Of a stretch of DNA of 64,000 nt, positions 21,648 to 32,890 are shown piece after piece. Location: NCBI GenBank assembly GCA_023213395.1, contig CM041465.1:192021741-192085740 (forward strand), given 5' to 3'. The position numbers and the translations under genes are program-made. The notes below the pieces were generated by a model. That model searched no databases. It was not told the DNA's origin and was given only the letters and a program-made list of their open reading frames with translations. This stretch comes from Cycas panzhihuaensis (Eukaryota; Cycadophyta). The first letter of the stretch is position 1. Each line of letters begins with the position of its first letter.

Positions 21648-22705
21648 ATGTCATCTCAATTCAAGCAAAATGTTAACTACATGTTGAAAGACAAAGAAAA
21701 TTGGGATATATAGTACAGTAGAATTAAAAATGCTGCAAAGTATGAAGGCCTTTAAAGAGCCTGCCTACATCCCACACCCAGCATACCAGCAAGGGCTACA
21801 ATAGCTACTTCCAGTGGATCCACCCCAACAGCTCCTACAGATGTTGCAGCTAAACTACAATGGGAGATAGATGATGAAAAGATTCGTGTAAGAATTTTGT
21901 TGGTCATTGACCACTCCTTGTACAACTTGATAAATCAAGAGGAACATGATACAGCCTGAAAGGTCCTAGAAGTTCTTATAAAGAACTTTGATACAAAGTC
22001 AAATTTAGAATTTGTTCATCTTGTTTTGAAAATGAACAAATTAAAAATGCAGAAGGGACGAGGTCATGAGACAATAAATCTCCTTCGACCAATCAAATAG
22101 GCAATTGAGAAAGACTTTAAGACCTAATACATCACTTGGGTATTTTTGATCCAGTGATGTTTACATGTCCCTGATTATAAAAACTTGCTAGTGGAACATT
22201 GAAGACAATCAACTTTAAAGCACTTGCCAAGAAGTTCATAGAATTTGACAAAACATTTAATACAAACTATATAGCCTCTGACTCTCTTCCAGATGCTACC
22301 TTTGAAGTAGAAGAAGTTTGCTACACAAAAAATCAAGGTCCCTCTCGTGGAAGAGGAAATAACCAAGCAAGAGGAAGAGGAAGAAATGTGGGAAATCGTC
22401 CACAAGGTCAATCAAACCCTCAATCACAACCTCGACAGTTTCAAGGCCAAGGGCCACCTCAACAAAAAGCAAGACAGTCAGACCAAACCAATACTTCTTC
22501 AGGGACTAGTAATCAAACTATTATGTATGATCGGTATAACCATAAAGGACACTTAGCTAAAGATTACAGAATTGCCACTTATAAGTTAGCAAAGTTCCAA
22601 CCAAAACATGGAGCTCACAATGTTAAAGAAACTTGTAAAGAATCCTTTAGTAGTACAGGTTTTGTACAAGCACACATTCAAAAAATTCAGGGATTTTTAG
22701 CATAA
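21648..22705 (+). pseudogene. Copia G gag relic
   Basis: ATG at 21648 (MSSQFKQNVNYMLKDKENWD), Gag core through HSLYNLINQEEHDTA, and a basic Arg/Gly/Gln-rich tail at 22330-22480 (RGRGNNQARGRGR). The zinc knuckle near 22525 reads YDRYNHKGHLAKDY: spacing is kept (x2, x4, x4) and His is kept, but all three Cys are Tyr, each one G-to-A step from Cys. A frameshift near 22190 joins the two halves. The knuckle can no longer bind zinc. Confidence 0.9.
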
Positions 22706-23410
22706 AATGCCATTGACCAACCAAAGAGATTCTTTGAAGCTCATTGTGGACATATCACTTGTGAATTTCCTTCACCAATGCCAAGCCCTATTGGAATTGC
22801 TAATAGTGTGGCTTCAATTGATGGCCAGTGGATAGACACAGGAGCAACTCAACATATGACATACAATCGCAATCTATATCAAACATTTGACTCAAATATT
22901 CATGGAGTTATTCATATGGCTGATAAATCACAACAACCTATTGAAGGAATTGGCAACATTCACCTAAAACTCCCAGGCTTAGAAGATTTTACATTGCTTG
23001 ATATCTTATACATACCCAATCTCAAACAAAACCTACTCTCTTTATCCACACTTGTTTCTTGTGGATTTGATCTGAGTGTAACCGCAAATGACCAGACTCT
23101 TAAGGTCATTCACCCTCCAACTAATCAGGTGGTTTTGACTGGACATCTCTCTGGAAAACTCTTTCAATTGAATGGCTCTCCATCTTCTGAAGCCTATTGT
23201 GCCCAAAGCCCTTGTGCTGATGAAGAATTTACATTTAATTCCATCTTGACCCATCTAACATTGTCACCAGAAGCTCTTTGGCATGCTCGTATGGGCCGTG
23301 TTCACATTGATAGACTTAGAGATCTTTCTAACACTCTTCCAAACCTTCCAAAGTTTTCCTCTAAGCCCTTTAAATGTGAAGCTTATATCATTGCCAAATC
23401 TCATCGATAA
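22706..23410 (+). pseudogene. Copia G protease and GAG_pre-integrase
   Basis: Open from 22778. Protease active site WIDTGATQHMT (family DSGATxHMT; catalytic Asp present) with hydrophobic strands ending NLLSLSTLVSCG. Pre-integrase block LWHARMGRVHIDRLRDLS; the second His of LGH is changed to Arg. The zinc region has one Cys left (FKCEAYIIAKSHR; family CxxC, second Cys is Tyr-like). Ends in a stop at 23408-23410 where the family has Gln or Lys. Confidence 0.9.
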
Positions 23411-24120
23411 CCCTTTCCCAAAAGTTAGTGGAAATTGAGCCATCCATTACAATTGGTACACTCTGATTTGTGCGAGCCAATGCTCATTCCTTCACTGAAG
23501 AGCAAGCTATATTAGATCTCTTTCATTGATGATTTCACTAGAAAAGTATGGGTAGCTTTTCTGCACACGAAAGATGAAGCATTCCGTATACTCAAGAAAT
23601 TCAAAGCCCTTACTAAAAAAGAGTCAGGTTATCAACTCAAATGTCTTTGAACTGATAATAGTGGCGAATATACCTCACATGAGTTTGAAAGCTACCTTCG
23701 AGACAATGGCATTAAGCATCAAACAACAGTAATAGGTACCCCATAGCAAAATAGAGTTGTCGAGCACATAAACAGGACAATCATGAACATGGCTCATGAT
23801 ATGCTAATATATAAAAACGTACCTACCTATTTATGGGCTGAAGTAATCTGGACAGTTGTTTATTATACCAATGTTGTTAGCCCATCAAAGGAAGCACAAT
23901 TACCTAATGAAAAGTGGTTAGGACAAGCCCCCATTGTTCACTACTTTAAAATTTTTAGCTCTACATGCTATGCCCATATCCTGGATGCAAATCGAAATAA
24001 ACTCCAGCCAAGGGTACTTAAAGGCATCTTTGTTGGATACCCTATGGATAAGAAAGGGTATAAGATCTTTATACCTTCACAATGAAAAATCATCATTACC
24101 AGAGATGTCATTTTTATAGA
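23411..24120 (+). pseudogene. Copia G integrase core
   Basis: First Asp in LVHSDLCEP, FIDDFTRKVWVAFL, second Asp in TDNSGEYTSHEFE, Glu in NRVVEHINRTIMNM (family NGVAERxNRT). From 23783 open for 100 codons through LWAEVIWTVVYYTN, KWLGQAPIVHYFKIF and GIFVGYPMDKKGYKIF. Stops within the core: C-L-stop-TDN and P-stop-QNR (family RTDN, PQQN). One short frameshift near 23510. Confidence 0.9.
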
Positions 24121-24640
24121 GACAGAGGATCAGTTACTTAAATTAGACTCTATAGTACCCTCACGCTGCTACAATAATGCTATTAAGTATGATATTTAGA
24201 TTCTAAAATTTAGGGGGGAAGGGGAGGGGATAGACATAAATTACTCCAAATATTAGAAGTTGACAATAGAGCCATAGAGGATACAAGTTGTGACTCTAAA
24301 CCAATGAATGCACATCCAGCACCATCTTTTGAAGATAACAGAGTTGACAAAGGCAAAGCCATTATAGAAGAACCATCCTCTCCACCTTCAGTTGACAAAG
24401 GCAAAATAGTGTTAGAAGGACCATCTTCCTCAAGCACATCAATATCCTCCTCACAAAATAATCATTTTAACGAATATGATGAGAACTAAGAAGTTGGGGA
24501 AATGAGGACATCATTCCCAAATCGAGGATCTCAAGAAGCACGCCAGCTCAATAAGGACATATGACCAGATGAGGTAGGCAAAATTAGCACTCGAAGTGCC
24601 CATAAAGTAAGGATACAGGAATCATTATATACTGAGATTG
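24121..24640 (+). pseudogene. Copia G integrase-RT linker
   Basis: Low-conservation linker, rich in Asp, Lys, Pro and Ser (24304-24489 open) with a repeated DKGKAIIEEPSS / DKGKIVLEGPSS motif at 24340-24450. It ends at RISTRSAHKVR-like positions just before the RT opening YQEVVKHIAW. Confidence 0.7.
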
Positions 24641-25470
24641 AACCAATAAAATTGCACCTTACTCTTAATGAAGATCCCTTAATGTACCAAGAAGTTGTAA
24701 AGCATATAGCTTGGAGAAACACCATGAACAAAGAGTAACAATCTCTTATCAAGAACGGTACATGGGAGCTCGTTGATCTACCACTTGACAAAAAGATAGT
24801 TCAAAATAAATGGATGTTCAAAAATAAATATAGATCAAACGGCACCCTTGAAAAACATAAGGCAAGGTTGGTAGCTAAAGGATTTAGACAAAGGAAAGGC
24901 ATCAACTACACTAAAGTCTTTGCACCTACAACCAAGTGGCCTACAATTAGAACTCTTGTGGCCTTGTCTGCTCAACAGGGTTGGAAAATCTACCAACTCG
25001 ATATTAAGACTGTGTTTCTCAATGGAGATCTTGAATAAGAAATTTACATGGCTCAGCTAGAAGGATATGAGATCAAAGGTTAAGAGCATAAGGTTTACAG
25101 GCTTAGAAAGTCCTTATATGGCCTTAAACAAGCCCCTCGCGATTAGTTTGCCAAGTTGTCTGAAAGGATGAGGCAACTTGGATACAAGGTTTGTGACTAT
25201 CAAGATATTGATGTAATGTTGTTCATTAAGTGCCATAAGGATAAAGTCACTTATCTCATAATCTTTGTGGATGACATGCTAGTAATGGGTAATAGTGAAC
25301 AAGCAATAAGCCAACTAAAAAAGGACCTTGGTAAAACGTTCAAATTGTCTGACATCGGTTTGATGAAATATTACTTGGGAATTAAAGTAACACAAAAGAA
25401 TGGAAAATTTTTCCTCTCCCAAGAAAAATACATCAACGATCTTCTAACCAAGTTTTAGTTAGAAGATACT
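24641..25470 (+). pseudogene. Copia G reverse transcriptase
   Basis: Blocks in order: NGTWELVDLPLDKKIV, NKWMFKNKYRSNG, ARLVAKGFRQRKGINY, first Asp in QLDIKTVFLNGDLE, SLYGLKQAPRD-stop-FAKL (Trp in family), and the catalytic pair in IIFVDDMLVMG, intact. Then DIGLMKYYLGIKVTQ and FLSQEKYINDLLTKF. Few stops (24738, 25036, 25081, 25144, 25456). Among the better preserved RT copies of the window. Confidence 0.93.
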
Positions 25471-26215
25471 CAACCAGTGATGTTACTTATGGATCCTAAC
25501 ACCAAACTCTTAGTTGAAGGTGACACTAGGGAGGCAGACGTAACACTCTATAGGAAACTTTTAGGTAGTCTTATCTAAACTACCAATACAAGGCCAGATA
25601 TTATACACTATGTTAGCGTTCTTACTCGTTACATGACAAATCCTAAGCAAAATCATTGGTAGGTAACTGTGTGAGTGTTGAGATACCTTAAGATGACCAG
25701 CAAATATGGTATGTTGTATGAACCTAATTTAGACTTCAAGCTTTCTACATACACAGACTCAGGCTTTACAAGAGATAAAGATACAGGAAGATCTATGTCT
25801 GGGTATGTAACGTTTCTTGGAATAGCACCAATATCATGGAGATCTAGACGATAGAAGATAGTTGCATATTCAACTGTTGAAGTTGAATACATTGCTACTT
25901 CTAAGACTAGTAAAGAGGTGATGTGGCTGAGAAAATTATTGGAAACATTGAATATCACCCAAACAAGTCCTACGAGTCTTCATGTGGATAATTAATCAGT
26001 AATCTGCATGGCGAAAAATCTTGTATTTCATGATCGTACCAAATATATAAGTACGAAAGTCCACAGGATTAAGGAACTTATTTATGACGGCACAATTTAA
26101 TTAGATTACTGCCCCACATCAGATCAAATGGCCGATATCTTTACCAAACTGCTACAAAGGGTGAAGTTTGAATAGTTTCGAAAGTAGTTCGGCCTTAGGG
26201 CCTCCATCTTTGATT
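25471..26215 (+). pseudogene. Copia G RNase H
   Basis: YRKLLGSLI-stop (family LIYLT), NTRPDIIHYVSVL, VLRYLKMTSKYGMLY, YTDSGFTRDKDTGRSMSGY (family DADWAGDxxxRKSTSGY), STVEVEYIATSKTSKEVMWL, HVDN-stop-SVICMAKN and FHDRTKYISTKVHRI. C-terminus DQMADIFTKLLQRVKFE. One open reading stretch with scattered stops and no major deletion. Confidence 0.9.
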
Positions 26216-26650
26216 GATCAAAGAAGATGGCTATAGGATCATCATACTCTATTCTCTTCGTGAAAATCCCTTGTGGGTGTAGAAGAATAAGAGTAAGTCT
26301 CTGCTATATCCTCTTTATGAAAATCCCATGTGGGTACAAAAGGATAAGGGTTGTACTTGTTTTAGAAAATCAGAACCTATGAAAACCCAAAAGGGCATAG
26401 GTGATGACTAAACAGTATATGGAGACTTAGCAGATTAAACTGCACATTTAAGCTGCTTGGCTATCGGGCTATATCAAAGAGCCACCTTAGCCATTTTAAT
26501 TTATAAAAAGGGCTATAGATCTTAGAAAGTTCATGGGTTTTTATTCCCCATGATGGTTTTCCCACAGAAGTGTCATTTAGAATTTCAATGTAATAATAAG
26601 GCTCAAATGAAGACCTCATAGAATAGATTTTCTGAAAATAACCTTCCACC
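26216..26650 (+). other. 3' untranslated region of Copia G with a direct repeat
   Basis: A segment of about 50 bases is present twice, at about 26247-26294 and 26302-26350; both contain TGAAAATCCC(T/A)TGTGGGT and a GATAAGGGT/GAATAAGAGT tail. A shorter third echo (GAAAACCCAAAAGGG) is near 26378. No coding similarity. Confidence 0.7.
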
Positions 26651-26663
26651 ATTAAGGGGGGAT
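26651..26663 (+). other. Polypurine tract of Copia G
   Basis: ATTAAGGGGGGAT directly before the 3' LTR; primes plus-strand DNA. Confidence 0.85.
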
Positions 26664-26977
26664 TGAAAGAGGTTAATATATCAAGGTCATTTATGTAGAT
26701 TAATTATGTGACCTTAGGATATATTATTAGCATTAGTCTCTTAATGAAATGTATTTTATGTGCATTTAGATGTAATTTTAGGTTCATGTCATTAGGCGGG
26801 AAAATCCTAACCGTAATGCTCACCCTCAATAATAAAAGGTAAAATCTCAAGGAGGGAGTTATTATTTTCATTCTCACCTCCAAGCTTGCTCTCATATCTT
26901 ATTTCATCTTCTTTTTCATTCTCCATTGCCATTGTATGCATGTGAGTGATTTATCTCCTAGATCTATCCTTCCTTCA
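26664..26977 (+). repeat. 3' LTR of Copia G
   Basis: 314 bases, TGAAAGAGGTTAAT to CCTTCCTTCA; see the 5' copy. Confidence 0.95.
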
Positions 26978-26982
26978 ATATG

Positions 26983-27152
26983 ATATCTATTTTTAAGATT
27001 CTGACCAAGGTTGTCTCAACTTTAGAGGGCATTCAGAAGAGATTTTTCTAGAATAGAGCTGAAGAAAATGATAGAATTCACTTGGTCACTTGGGACAAAG
27101 TTTGTATGCCTAAATGGGCATGGGGGATTAACATCAAAAGGTTGGCCTCTTT
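26983..27152 (+). pseudogene. LINE F reverse transcriptase, middle piece
   Basis: Continues the LINE thumb region after Copia G: ISIFKILTKVVSTLEGIQ, then HLVTWDKVCMPKWAWGINIK and RLASF. This matches the plant LINE block xWxxVCxPKxxGGLGIRxL. It is then interrupted by Copia E. Confidence 0.88.
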
Positions 27153-27550
27153 TGTTAGATATGTTGAACACTTTGCAAGTGTTACATGGGTATAGGTGTT
27201 ACACGCAAGCCCCTTTTTGGGTGTGTTATAGGGGTCTTTGTCGGCCCAATAGCTTATGCCCATTGTATTATAAAACTGCAAGGTGGTATCTTGTAATGTT
27301 GTATCTATATATTCTTATGTAACGACACATGTAATATACAATGAAGTGATCATGGATAAGTCAAGGAGAAGAGTTGGGGTTTATTCATCTCTGTAATTCT
27401 TTAGTTGTTGCTCAGATTAATAAAAGGTCTATACTTAGACCTAAATCTCCTGGTGTTCTTTTTTTAGTGTTTGATTTATTTATATTATTTGTTCTTTGTA
27501 TGATTTAGAATTATGTTATCATATTAATTCTCGGTTATATTTTCTCTTTA
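27153..27550 (+). repeat. 5' LTR of Copia E
   Basis: 398 bases, TGTTAGATATGTTGAAC to TTCTCTTTA. It lacks the GC-rich block present in the 3' LTR; the breakpoint (CCCCTTTTTGGG next to TGTGTTATAGGGG) differs from the one in the 3' LTR of Copia A. Confidence 0.92.
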
Positions 27551-27552
27551 TT

Positions 27553-27564
27553 TGGTATCAGAGC
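27553..27564 (+). other. Primer binding site of Copia E
   Basis: TGGTATCAGAGC, intact initiator tRNA-Met complement, two bases after the 5' LTR. Confidence 0.92.
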
Positions 27565-27637
27565 TAAGGGTTTTTAGTTCTGTGGGAAGCCATTTGGTAA
27601 GTGGGAGCTTTGTGCAGTGAACTTAAGTACAAAGATC

Positions 27638-28420
27638 ATGGAAAACACTATAAAGATGGAGATTGAAAAGTTTAATGACCAGAACTTTGAGCTATGGAAG
27701 CTAAAAATGGAAGATATCCTCGTCGAGAACGGTTAGTGGATCATTGTAGCAAGATCGAAGCTTGTGACTATGGGTGATGAAAACTGGAAGAAGCTTGATC
27801 AAAAGGTAATTAATTCGATAAGTTTATGCCTTTTAGACATGGTGTTATTGAATGTTACCATAGAGTTTACGGCCAAAGATCTATGGAGAAAGTTAGAGGC
27901 TTTGTATCAGACAAAGTCCCTGGTTAATAAGCTATTTCTTTGGAAAAAGTTATATTCACTCAGGATAAGTGATAGAGGTGCTGTTGTAGATTATCTGACT
28001 GTATTTAACACCATGGTGAGCTAGCTTGTTTCAGTTGCAGTAACAATGTCTAAAGAAGACAAGTGTATATCACCCTGTTATGTTCAGTTCCTAATTCCAT
28101 GGATAATCTTGTGATGACAATTAGCAGCACAGCTACTCCCACCTTAAAATTTGATGATGTTGTTACTACTCTGCTGTCAGAAGAGACAAGGTGAAAATCT
28201 TCTGAGGATTATTTGAAAGAAGCATTAGCGGTAAAAGGTCGAACATTGGATCGCGACCAATAAAGGCCTAGGAACATAATGCCAAAATCTAGAGGAAAAT
28301 CCAAATCTCCAGGTAGAGGACCTTAGGTATGTTGGAGATGTGGAAAGGTTGGCCATATGAAGAGCTAGTTTTAAGTCAAGGTAGATAAGGGAAAGTCACC
28401 TAAAGCTACTTCTTCTACGG
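27638..28420 (+). pseudogene. Copia E gag
   Basis: ATG at 27638 in the context AGATCATGG. MENTIKMEIEKFNDQNFELW opens the UBN2-type Gag; the frame holds through LLNVTIEFTAKDLWRKLEAL and YQTKSLVNKLFLWKKLYSLR to a TAG at 28022 (MVS-stop-LVS, Gln in family). After a frameshift near 28070 the tail reaches the zinc knuckle CWRCGKVGHMKS-stop-F near 28335, whose last Cys is Phe. Confidence 0.9.
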
Positions 28421-28439
28421 TAACAAAAGCCTCCGATGA

Positions 28440-29060
28440 AGTTGATGTTGATGTTTATTTGGCAACCTCAAGTAAGTTTTCAAATATTGAGTCTTAGTTA
28501 ATTGACTTTGGTGCTTTGCTTCATGTTACTCCCCATAGGGAATGGTTTTGTGAAAACACAAGGATTGATGGAGGTGAGGTATTTCTTGGGGATCATTACC
28601 CATATAAAATTGTGGGTCATGGAAGGGTGAAGGTTCAATTTGGGGATGGAAGGGTTAAAACTATTCCTAATGTGAGTCATATTCCTAGTTTGCCTATGAG
28701 TTTGTTCCATGTCAGTCAATTGGGTGATGTACGAATAGAAGTGATCTTCAATAAAGATGGTTGTAGAATGGTTCGAGGAGCATTGGTGTTAGTAAGAGGG
28801 TTCTAATTAGGAACGCTATACAAGCTTGATGCAAGTATAGTATGTGCTGGAAGTTATAATCTAGCTATTACAGAAAGTAGAAATAAAGAAGATGGGACTC
28901 AAATATCACTTGTTGATAAAACTATGTTGTGGCATCAGAGACTGGGCCATATTAGAGAGAAAGGCCTCCATGATTTATTATTCAAAGGTATGGTAGAAGA
29001 CGTCTCTAGAATTAATAGCTCCTTTGATTTTGATTTCTATAAGCATTATATGTATGACAA
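28440..29060 (+). pseudogene. Copia E protease and GAG_pre-integrase
   Basis: ES-stop-LIDFGALLHVTPHREW (family SWLIDSGAxxHxT: Trp is a TAG, Ser is Phe, Asp present). Strands GEVFLGDHYPYKIVGHG and IPSLPMSLFHVSQLG follow. The pre-integrase block MLWHQRLGHIREKGLHDLL is intact, and the zinc region HYMYDKQNRVSF has lost both Cys (family CxxCxxGKQ). Confidence 0.9.
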
Positions 29061-29760
29061 ACAGAATCGAGTCAGTTTTCCTTTAAGTTCGAAGAGGTCA
29101 AAGGGTATTCTGCAATTGGTGCACAACGATGTTTTTGGACCTGTTGATGTACCCTCATTGGGTGGCTCCAAATACTTTGTCTCATTCATAGCTGATTTCT
29201 CGAGAAAGCCATGGTTGCACTTTCTCAAGAAGAAATCTGAAGTCTTCAGTAAATTCAAAGAATTCAAGGCCTTGGTCGAGAATTAGAGTGATAGGCAGAT
29301 CAAGGTACTGAGGACTGATAATGGAGGTGAGTTTTTCTCAAAGGAATTTGAGTAGTTTTGTAAGCAGTATGGGATAGCAAGGCAAAAGATAATTCCCTAT
29401 ATGCCATAGCAGAATGGAGTTGCTGAAAAGATGAATAGGACCTTGCTAGAGAGATCAAGGAGTATGCTCAGTGCTGCTAGATTAGAGAAGAAATTATGGG
29501 CAGAGGCTGTGATGACTGCAAGCTACTTAATAAACAGATCACCGACAATTGCCTTAGTATATAAAACACCTAAAGAAGTGTGGTATGCTAGGAAACCATC
29601 TCTTAGTCATCTTAGAGTTTTTGGTTGTGAAGCTTTTGTGCATATTCCTAAACAATAAAGGATTGAGCTTGATTTGAAAGCATAAAAGACTATTTTCATT
29701 GCCTATGGTGATGGTGTTAAAGAATATATTATAACCTTGAAACACAAAAGGTTGTATATA
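29061..29760 (+). pseudogene. Copia E integrase core
   Basis: First Asp in LVHNDVFGPVDVPSLGG, FIADFSRKPWLHFL (family FIDDYSRxxW; Asp is Ala), second Asp in LRTDNGGEFFSKEFE, Glu in QNGVAEKMNRTLLERSRSML, then LWAEAVMTASYLINRSP and HLRVFGCEAFVHIP. Stops at VEN-stop-SDRQ, EFE-stop-FCKQ, MP-stop-QNG, all C-to-T explicable. A frameshift near 29740. Confidence 0.92.
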
Positions 29761-30130
29761 GTTGTGATGTTATCTTTAGAGCAGAGTTCAAGTCTCTAAA
29801 GCAGGATGAAGAACCAAAGGAGGAACACTCTAAGAAGGTATAATTAGAAGTAAGAGATGAAGATTTTTCATCAGAATATAAGTCAGTTGAATAGGAAGAA
29901 CCAGCTGTAGAGGTTGTTCAATCTCAAAAACCCCACATCTTGAGGAGATGAACTCGTGAGAAAAGATAGCTTAATAGGTATATTCCTGAAGACTTTTGTC
30001 ACTCCTCTTATGTTTTATCTGCTATAGATGGTGATCCAAGTACTATTCAGGAGGCTCTAGAGTCAAAAGATAGCCAACTCTAGATGAAGGCCATGTAGGA
30101 AGAAATGATGGCCTTGTACAAAAATAATAC
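29761..30130 (+). pseudogene. Copia E integrase-RT linker
   Basis: Corresponds to 7201-7581 of Copia A: VIFRAEFKSLKQDEEPKEEH, an acidic stretch, then HILRR-stop-TRE and SALIDGDPS-like positions ending at the LW/MKAM block that opens RT. Confidence 0.8.
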
Positions 30131-30880
30131 GTGGGATCTGGTGGATCTACCTGATGGCAGAAAACCTACTGTTAATAAATAGATCTTCAAGAATAAGTTC
30201 CAAGTAGATGGTACTGTGGAAAAGTACAAGGCTTGCTTGGTAGTAAAGGGTTATTCCCAGGTCAAGGGAATAGATTTTGATGAGGTATTTTCTCCAGTTG
30301 TAAGAGTTGCTTCCTTTAGATTTTTGTTGGCTATAGCAGTTGCCTATGACCTTAAGGTGGATCAAATGGATGTGAAGACTATATTTCTTCACGGTGACCT
30401 CAAGGAAGAAATTTATATATTGTAGCCTAAAGGGTTTGAAGTTGCCGAAAAGGAGGATATGGTGTGCAAGTTGAAGAAGTCATTATACAGCTTGAAATAG
30501 TCACCAAGGATGTGGTACTAAAAATTTTATTCACATATGTTGGCAGATGTCTTTGTGCGCAGCAAAGTAGATCATTGTGTTTATTATAAGTAGGTTGGTG
30601 ATCATTTTGTTATTTTGGCTTTATTTATTGATGATATACTTTTAGTTGGTAACAATAAAGGAATGAACCAACTTGTGAAATACCAACTAGCATCTTATTT
30701 TGAGATGAAGGACCTTGGTACTGCACATTTTATTTTGGGCATTGAGAGTAAAAGGGATAGGAGAAACAAGAAGATTTGGCTTAGCTAAAGATGGTACATT
30801 GAGACAATATTGCAACGGTTTAGGTTGCAGGATAGTAAACCAGTTAATATTCCTCTTCCTACTGGTTTAAAATTATTAGT
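30131..30880 (+). pseudogene. Copia E reverse transcriptase
   Basis: 30216-30425 is open: KYKACLVVKGYSQVKGIDFD, VFSPVVRVASFRFLLAIAVA, QMDVKTIFLHGDLKEEIYIL with the first Asp. Then LKKSLYSLK-stop-SPRMWY and the catalytic pair in LFIDDILLVGNN (intact). DLGTAHFILGIESKRDRRNK and the block around LQDSKPVNIPLP close the domain. Confidence 0.92.
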
Positions 30881-31560
30881 TGAATAATGCATAAAGACTC
30901 ACCAAGAAGTTGAAGACATGGAATTTGTCCCTTATGCCAGTGTCATTGGTAGCCTGATATATGTGATGGTTTGCACTCAACTAGGCATTGCCCATATAGT
31001 GGGAATAATTAGCATGTATATGTCAAACCCATGTAAGGAGCATTAGGTGGCTATGAAAAGGATTTTTAGGTATCTGCAAAGTACATCAGACTATGGAATT
31101 TGCTATCAAGGAGATCCCATAGAGAGTAGAACAGTGAACTTGAGAGGTTTTGTTGATGTTGATTGGGCTGGAGATCTTAATAGTAGAAGATCTACAAGTG
31201 GATATGTTTTTATCCTTTGTGGTGGCACAGTCAGCTAGATGAGTAAAAGACAGCAAGTTATAGAAGCATAGTATATGGCAGCTACTCATGCGTGCAAGGA
31301 AACAGTTTGGTTACAGAGATTATACATAGATATTGGCTTTAAGCAAGATGCTGTGAGGATAGATTATGATAGTCAAAGTGCAATCTACCTAGTAAGAACC
31401 CCATTTTCATGCTCAGTCGAAGCATATTGACATGCAGTTCAAGATCACAAGGTGGATTTGTGGAAGATTGCTACAAAAAAGAATGTTGTAGACTCATTAA
31501 CTAAAATTGTTAGCATAGAAAAATTCAGAGGGTGTAGAATTATAATGGGTGTTTATGATT
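30881..31560 (+). pseudogene. Copia E RNase H
   Basis: YASVIGSLIYVMVCTQLGIA, RIFRYLQSTSDYGICYQGD, GFVDVDWAGDLNSRRSTSGY (catalytic region well kept). Then two small deletions relative to Copia A: about 14 bases removing ALSST (near 31261) and about 18 bases near 31438, after HAV. Ends at VDSLTKIVSIEKFRGC. Confidence 0.9.
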
Positions 31561-31619
31561 TTGGCATTCAGTAGTTGTGTATGCAAGTTTTCTTATAAAG
31601 TGTTCAATAAGTTGGAGAT

Positions 31620-32109
31620 TGTTAGATATGTTAAACACTTTATAAGTGTTACATGTGTATAGGTGTTACACCTGAGCCCCTTTGTGGGGTCTGGGGGCCC
31701 ATTATAGGGCCCCTTACTGGGGGGTCTAAGGGGCCAGTGGCCCCCTAAGCGAAGGTTCAGCGGCGGGATCCCTCGAGAAAATTTTTTGGGTGTCTTATAG
31801 GGGTCTTTATTAGCCCAATGGCTTATGCCCATTATATTGTAAAATTGCAAGGTGGTATCTTGTAATATTATGTCTATATATTCTTATGTAATAACACATG
31901 TAACATACAATGAAGTGATCGTGGATAAGTTAAGGAGAAGAGTTGGGGTTCATTTATCTCTAGTTATTACTTAGATTAATAGAAGGTCTATGCTTAGACC
32001 TGAATCTCCTAGTGTTCTTTGTTGAGTGTTTGATTTGTTTATATTATTTGTTCTTTGCATGGTTTAGAGTTCTATTATCACATTGCTTCTCAGTTATATT
32101 TTCTCTTCA
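31620..32109 (+). repeat. 3' LTR of Copia E
   Basis: 490 bases, TGTTAGATATGTTAAAC to TTTTCTCTTCA, followed by TCTTT. It contains the GC-rich block at about 31678-31790 with arms GGGGCCC/GGGCCCC and GGGGCCA/TGGCCCC. Preceded by the decayed polypurine tract AAGTTGGAGAT. Confidence 0.93.
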
Positions 32110-32114
32110 TCTTT

Positions 32115-32890
32115 TAACACAGCCTTGTTGGTCAAGCTAGGTTGGAGATTATCGAAGGAGGAAGGAGGATAGTGGAGTGAGATTATATCTAAAAAATATC
32201 TAGGAGGAATGCATTTCTTAAAAGATGAGATGGGGGAGGTTCATGGGTCGTTGATCTGGAAGAGTTTGGTTCACTTGAGACCCATCTTAACAGATGGCTT
32301 AAGATGGAACCTGGGGAATAGGGAAAGCATAAAATTCTAGGAGGACAAATGGTGTCGTAACTATCGATTGAAAGATAGCCTGCATGTCGCTCCCTTGCAG
32401 GATATCTGTGAATATATATATGGCCCTAACGTTAAGGATTACTAGGAGGGTCATGGGAGAGACAAGGCCTGGATATCTTTCGAGGAGTTGCAAGGACCCC
32501 GGGATTGGGGGAGAATATTCAAGCTTTAAGAAAGGAGCTTAAGCATCACTACATTCCAAAAAGGCTCAAAGCATATGTGATCATATGGGCGAACTCCCCC
32601 TCAGGGGAGTGCAATGTGAAGGATGGATACCAGGTGATATGTAGGGAAGAGGGGTTCAAAGAGGATCCTCTTTGGCTGGGCTATGGAAGCTAGGCTTAAC
32701 TCCCAAGTTTGTGATCTTTTGGTGGTTGTGCCTAAAGAAAAAGATCTTGATGGTCAACAACCTCCATAAGCAGGGCATGGTCATGCTAAACAGATGTGCG
32801 ATGTGCAAAAAGGATGAGGAGATGATCGATCATATCAACATTCTCTATCCTTTTGCTAGAAGAGTTTGGGATGGGATATGGTCCTAAATG
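32115..32890 (+). pseudogene. LINE F C-terminal region with zf-RVT domain
   Basis: Continues the LINE after Copia E: NTALLVKLGWRLSKEEGG, WSEIISKKYL, LIWKSLVHLRPILTDGLRWN (family WKxIxxxRxxLxxGxxWxVGNG), then the zf-RVT part: WANSPSGECNVKDGYQV, LWKLGLTPKFVIFWWLCLKK, RCAMCKKDEEMIDHINILYP (family CxxCxxxxESxxHLLxxC; the last Cys is Tyr). Stops at KF-stop-EDKW and DY-stop-EG. Confidence 0.9.

Larger units (their letters stand above)
19312..26977 (+). mobile_element. Copia retrotransposon G, full length, nested in LINE F
   Basis: Two LTRs of exactly 314 bases each (19312-19625, 26664-26977), with about 21 differences by my count (near 93 percent identity, mostly transitions). Target duplication ATATA (19307-19311) against ATATG (26978-26982), one mutation. 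Primer site, a 2-kb leader, gag, protease, integrase, RT, RNase H, a 440-base 3' region and a polypurine tract are all present. Stops at several Gln/Trp codons make it inactive. A different family from A and E. Confidence 0.95.
27153..32109 (+). mobile_element. Copia retrotransposon E, full length, nested in LINE F
   Basis: LTRs 27153-27550 and 31620-32109; target duplication TCTTT at 27148-27152 and 32110-32114, perfect. Same family, same strand and same gene order as Copia A. In-frame stops, nearly all TAG/TAA at Gln or Trp positions, with small deletions in RNase H. Inactive, but generally better preserved than A. Confidence 0.95.
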
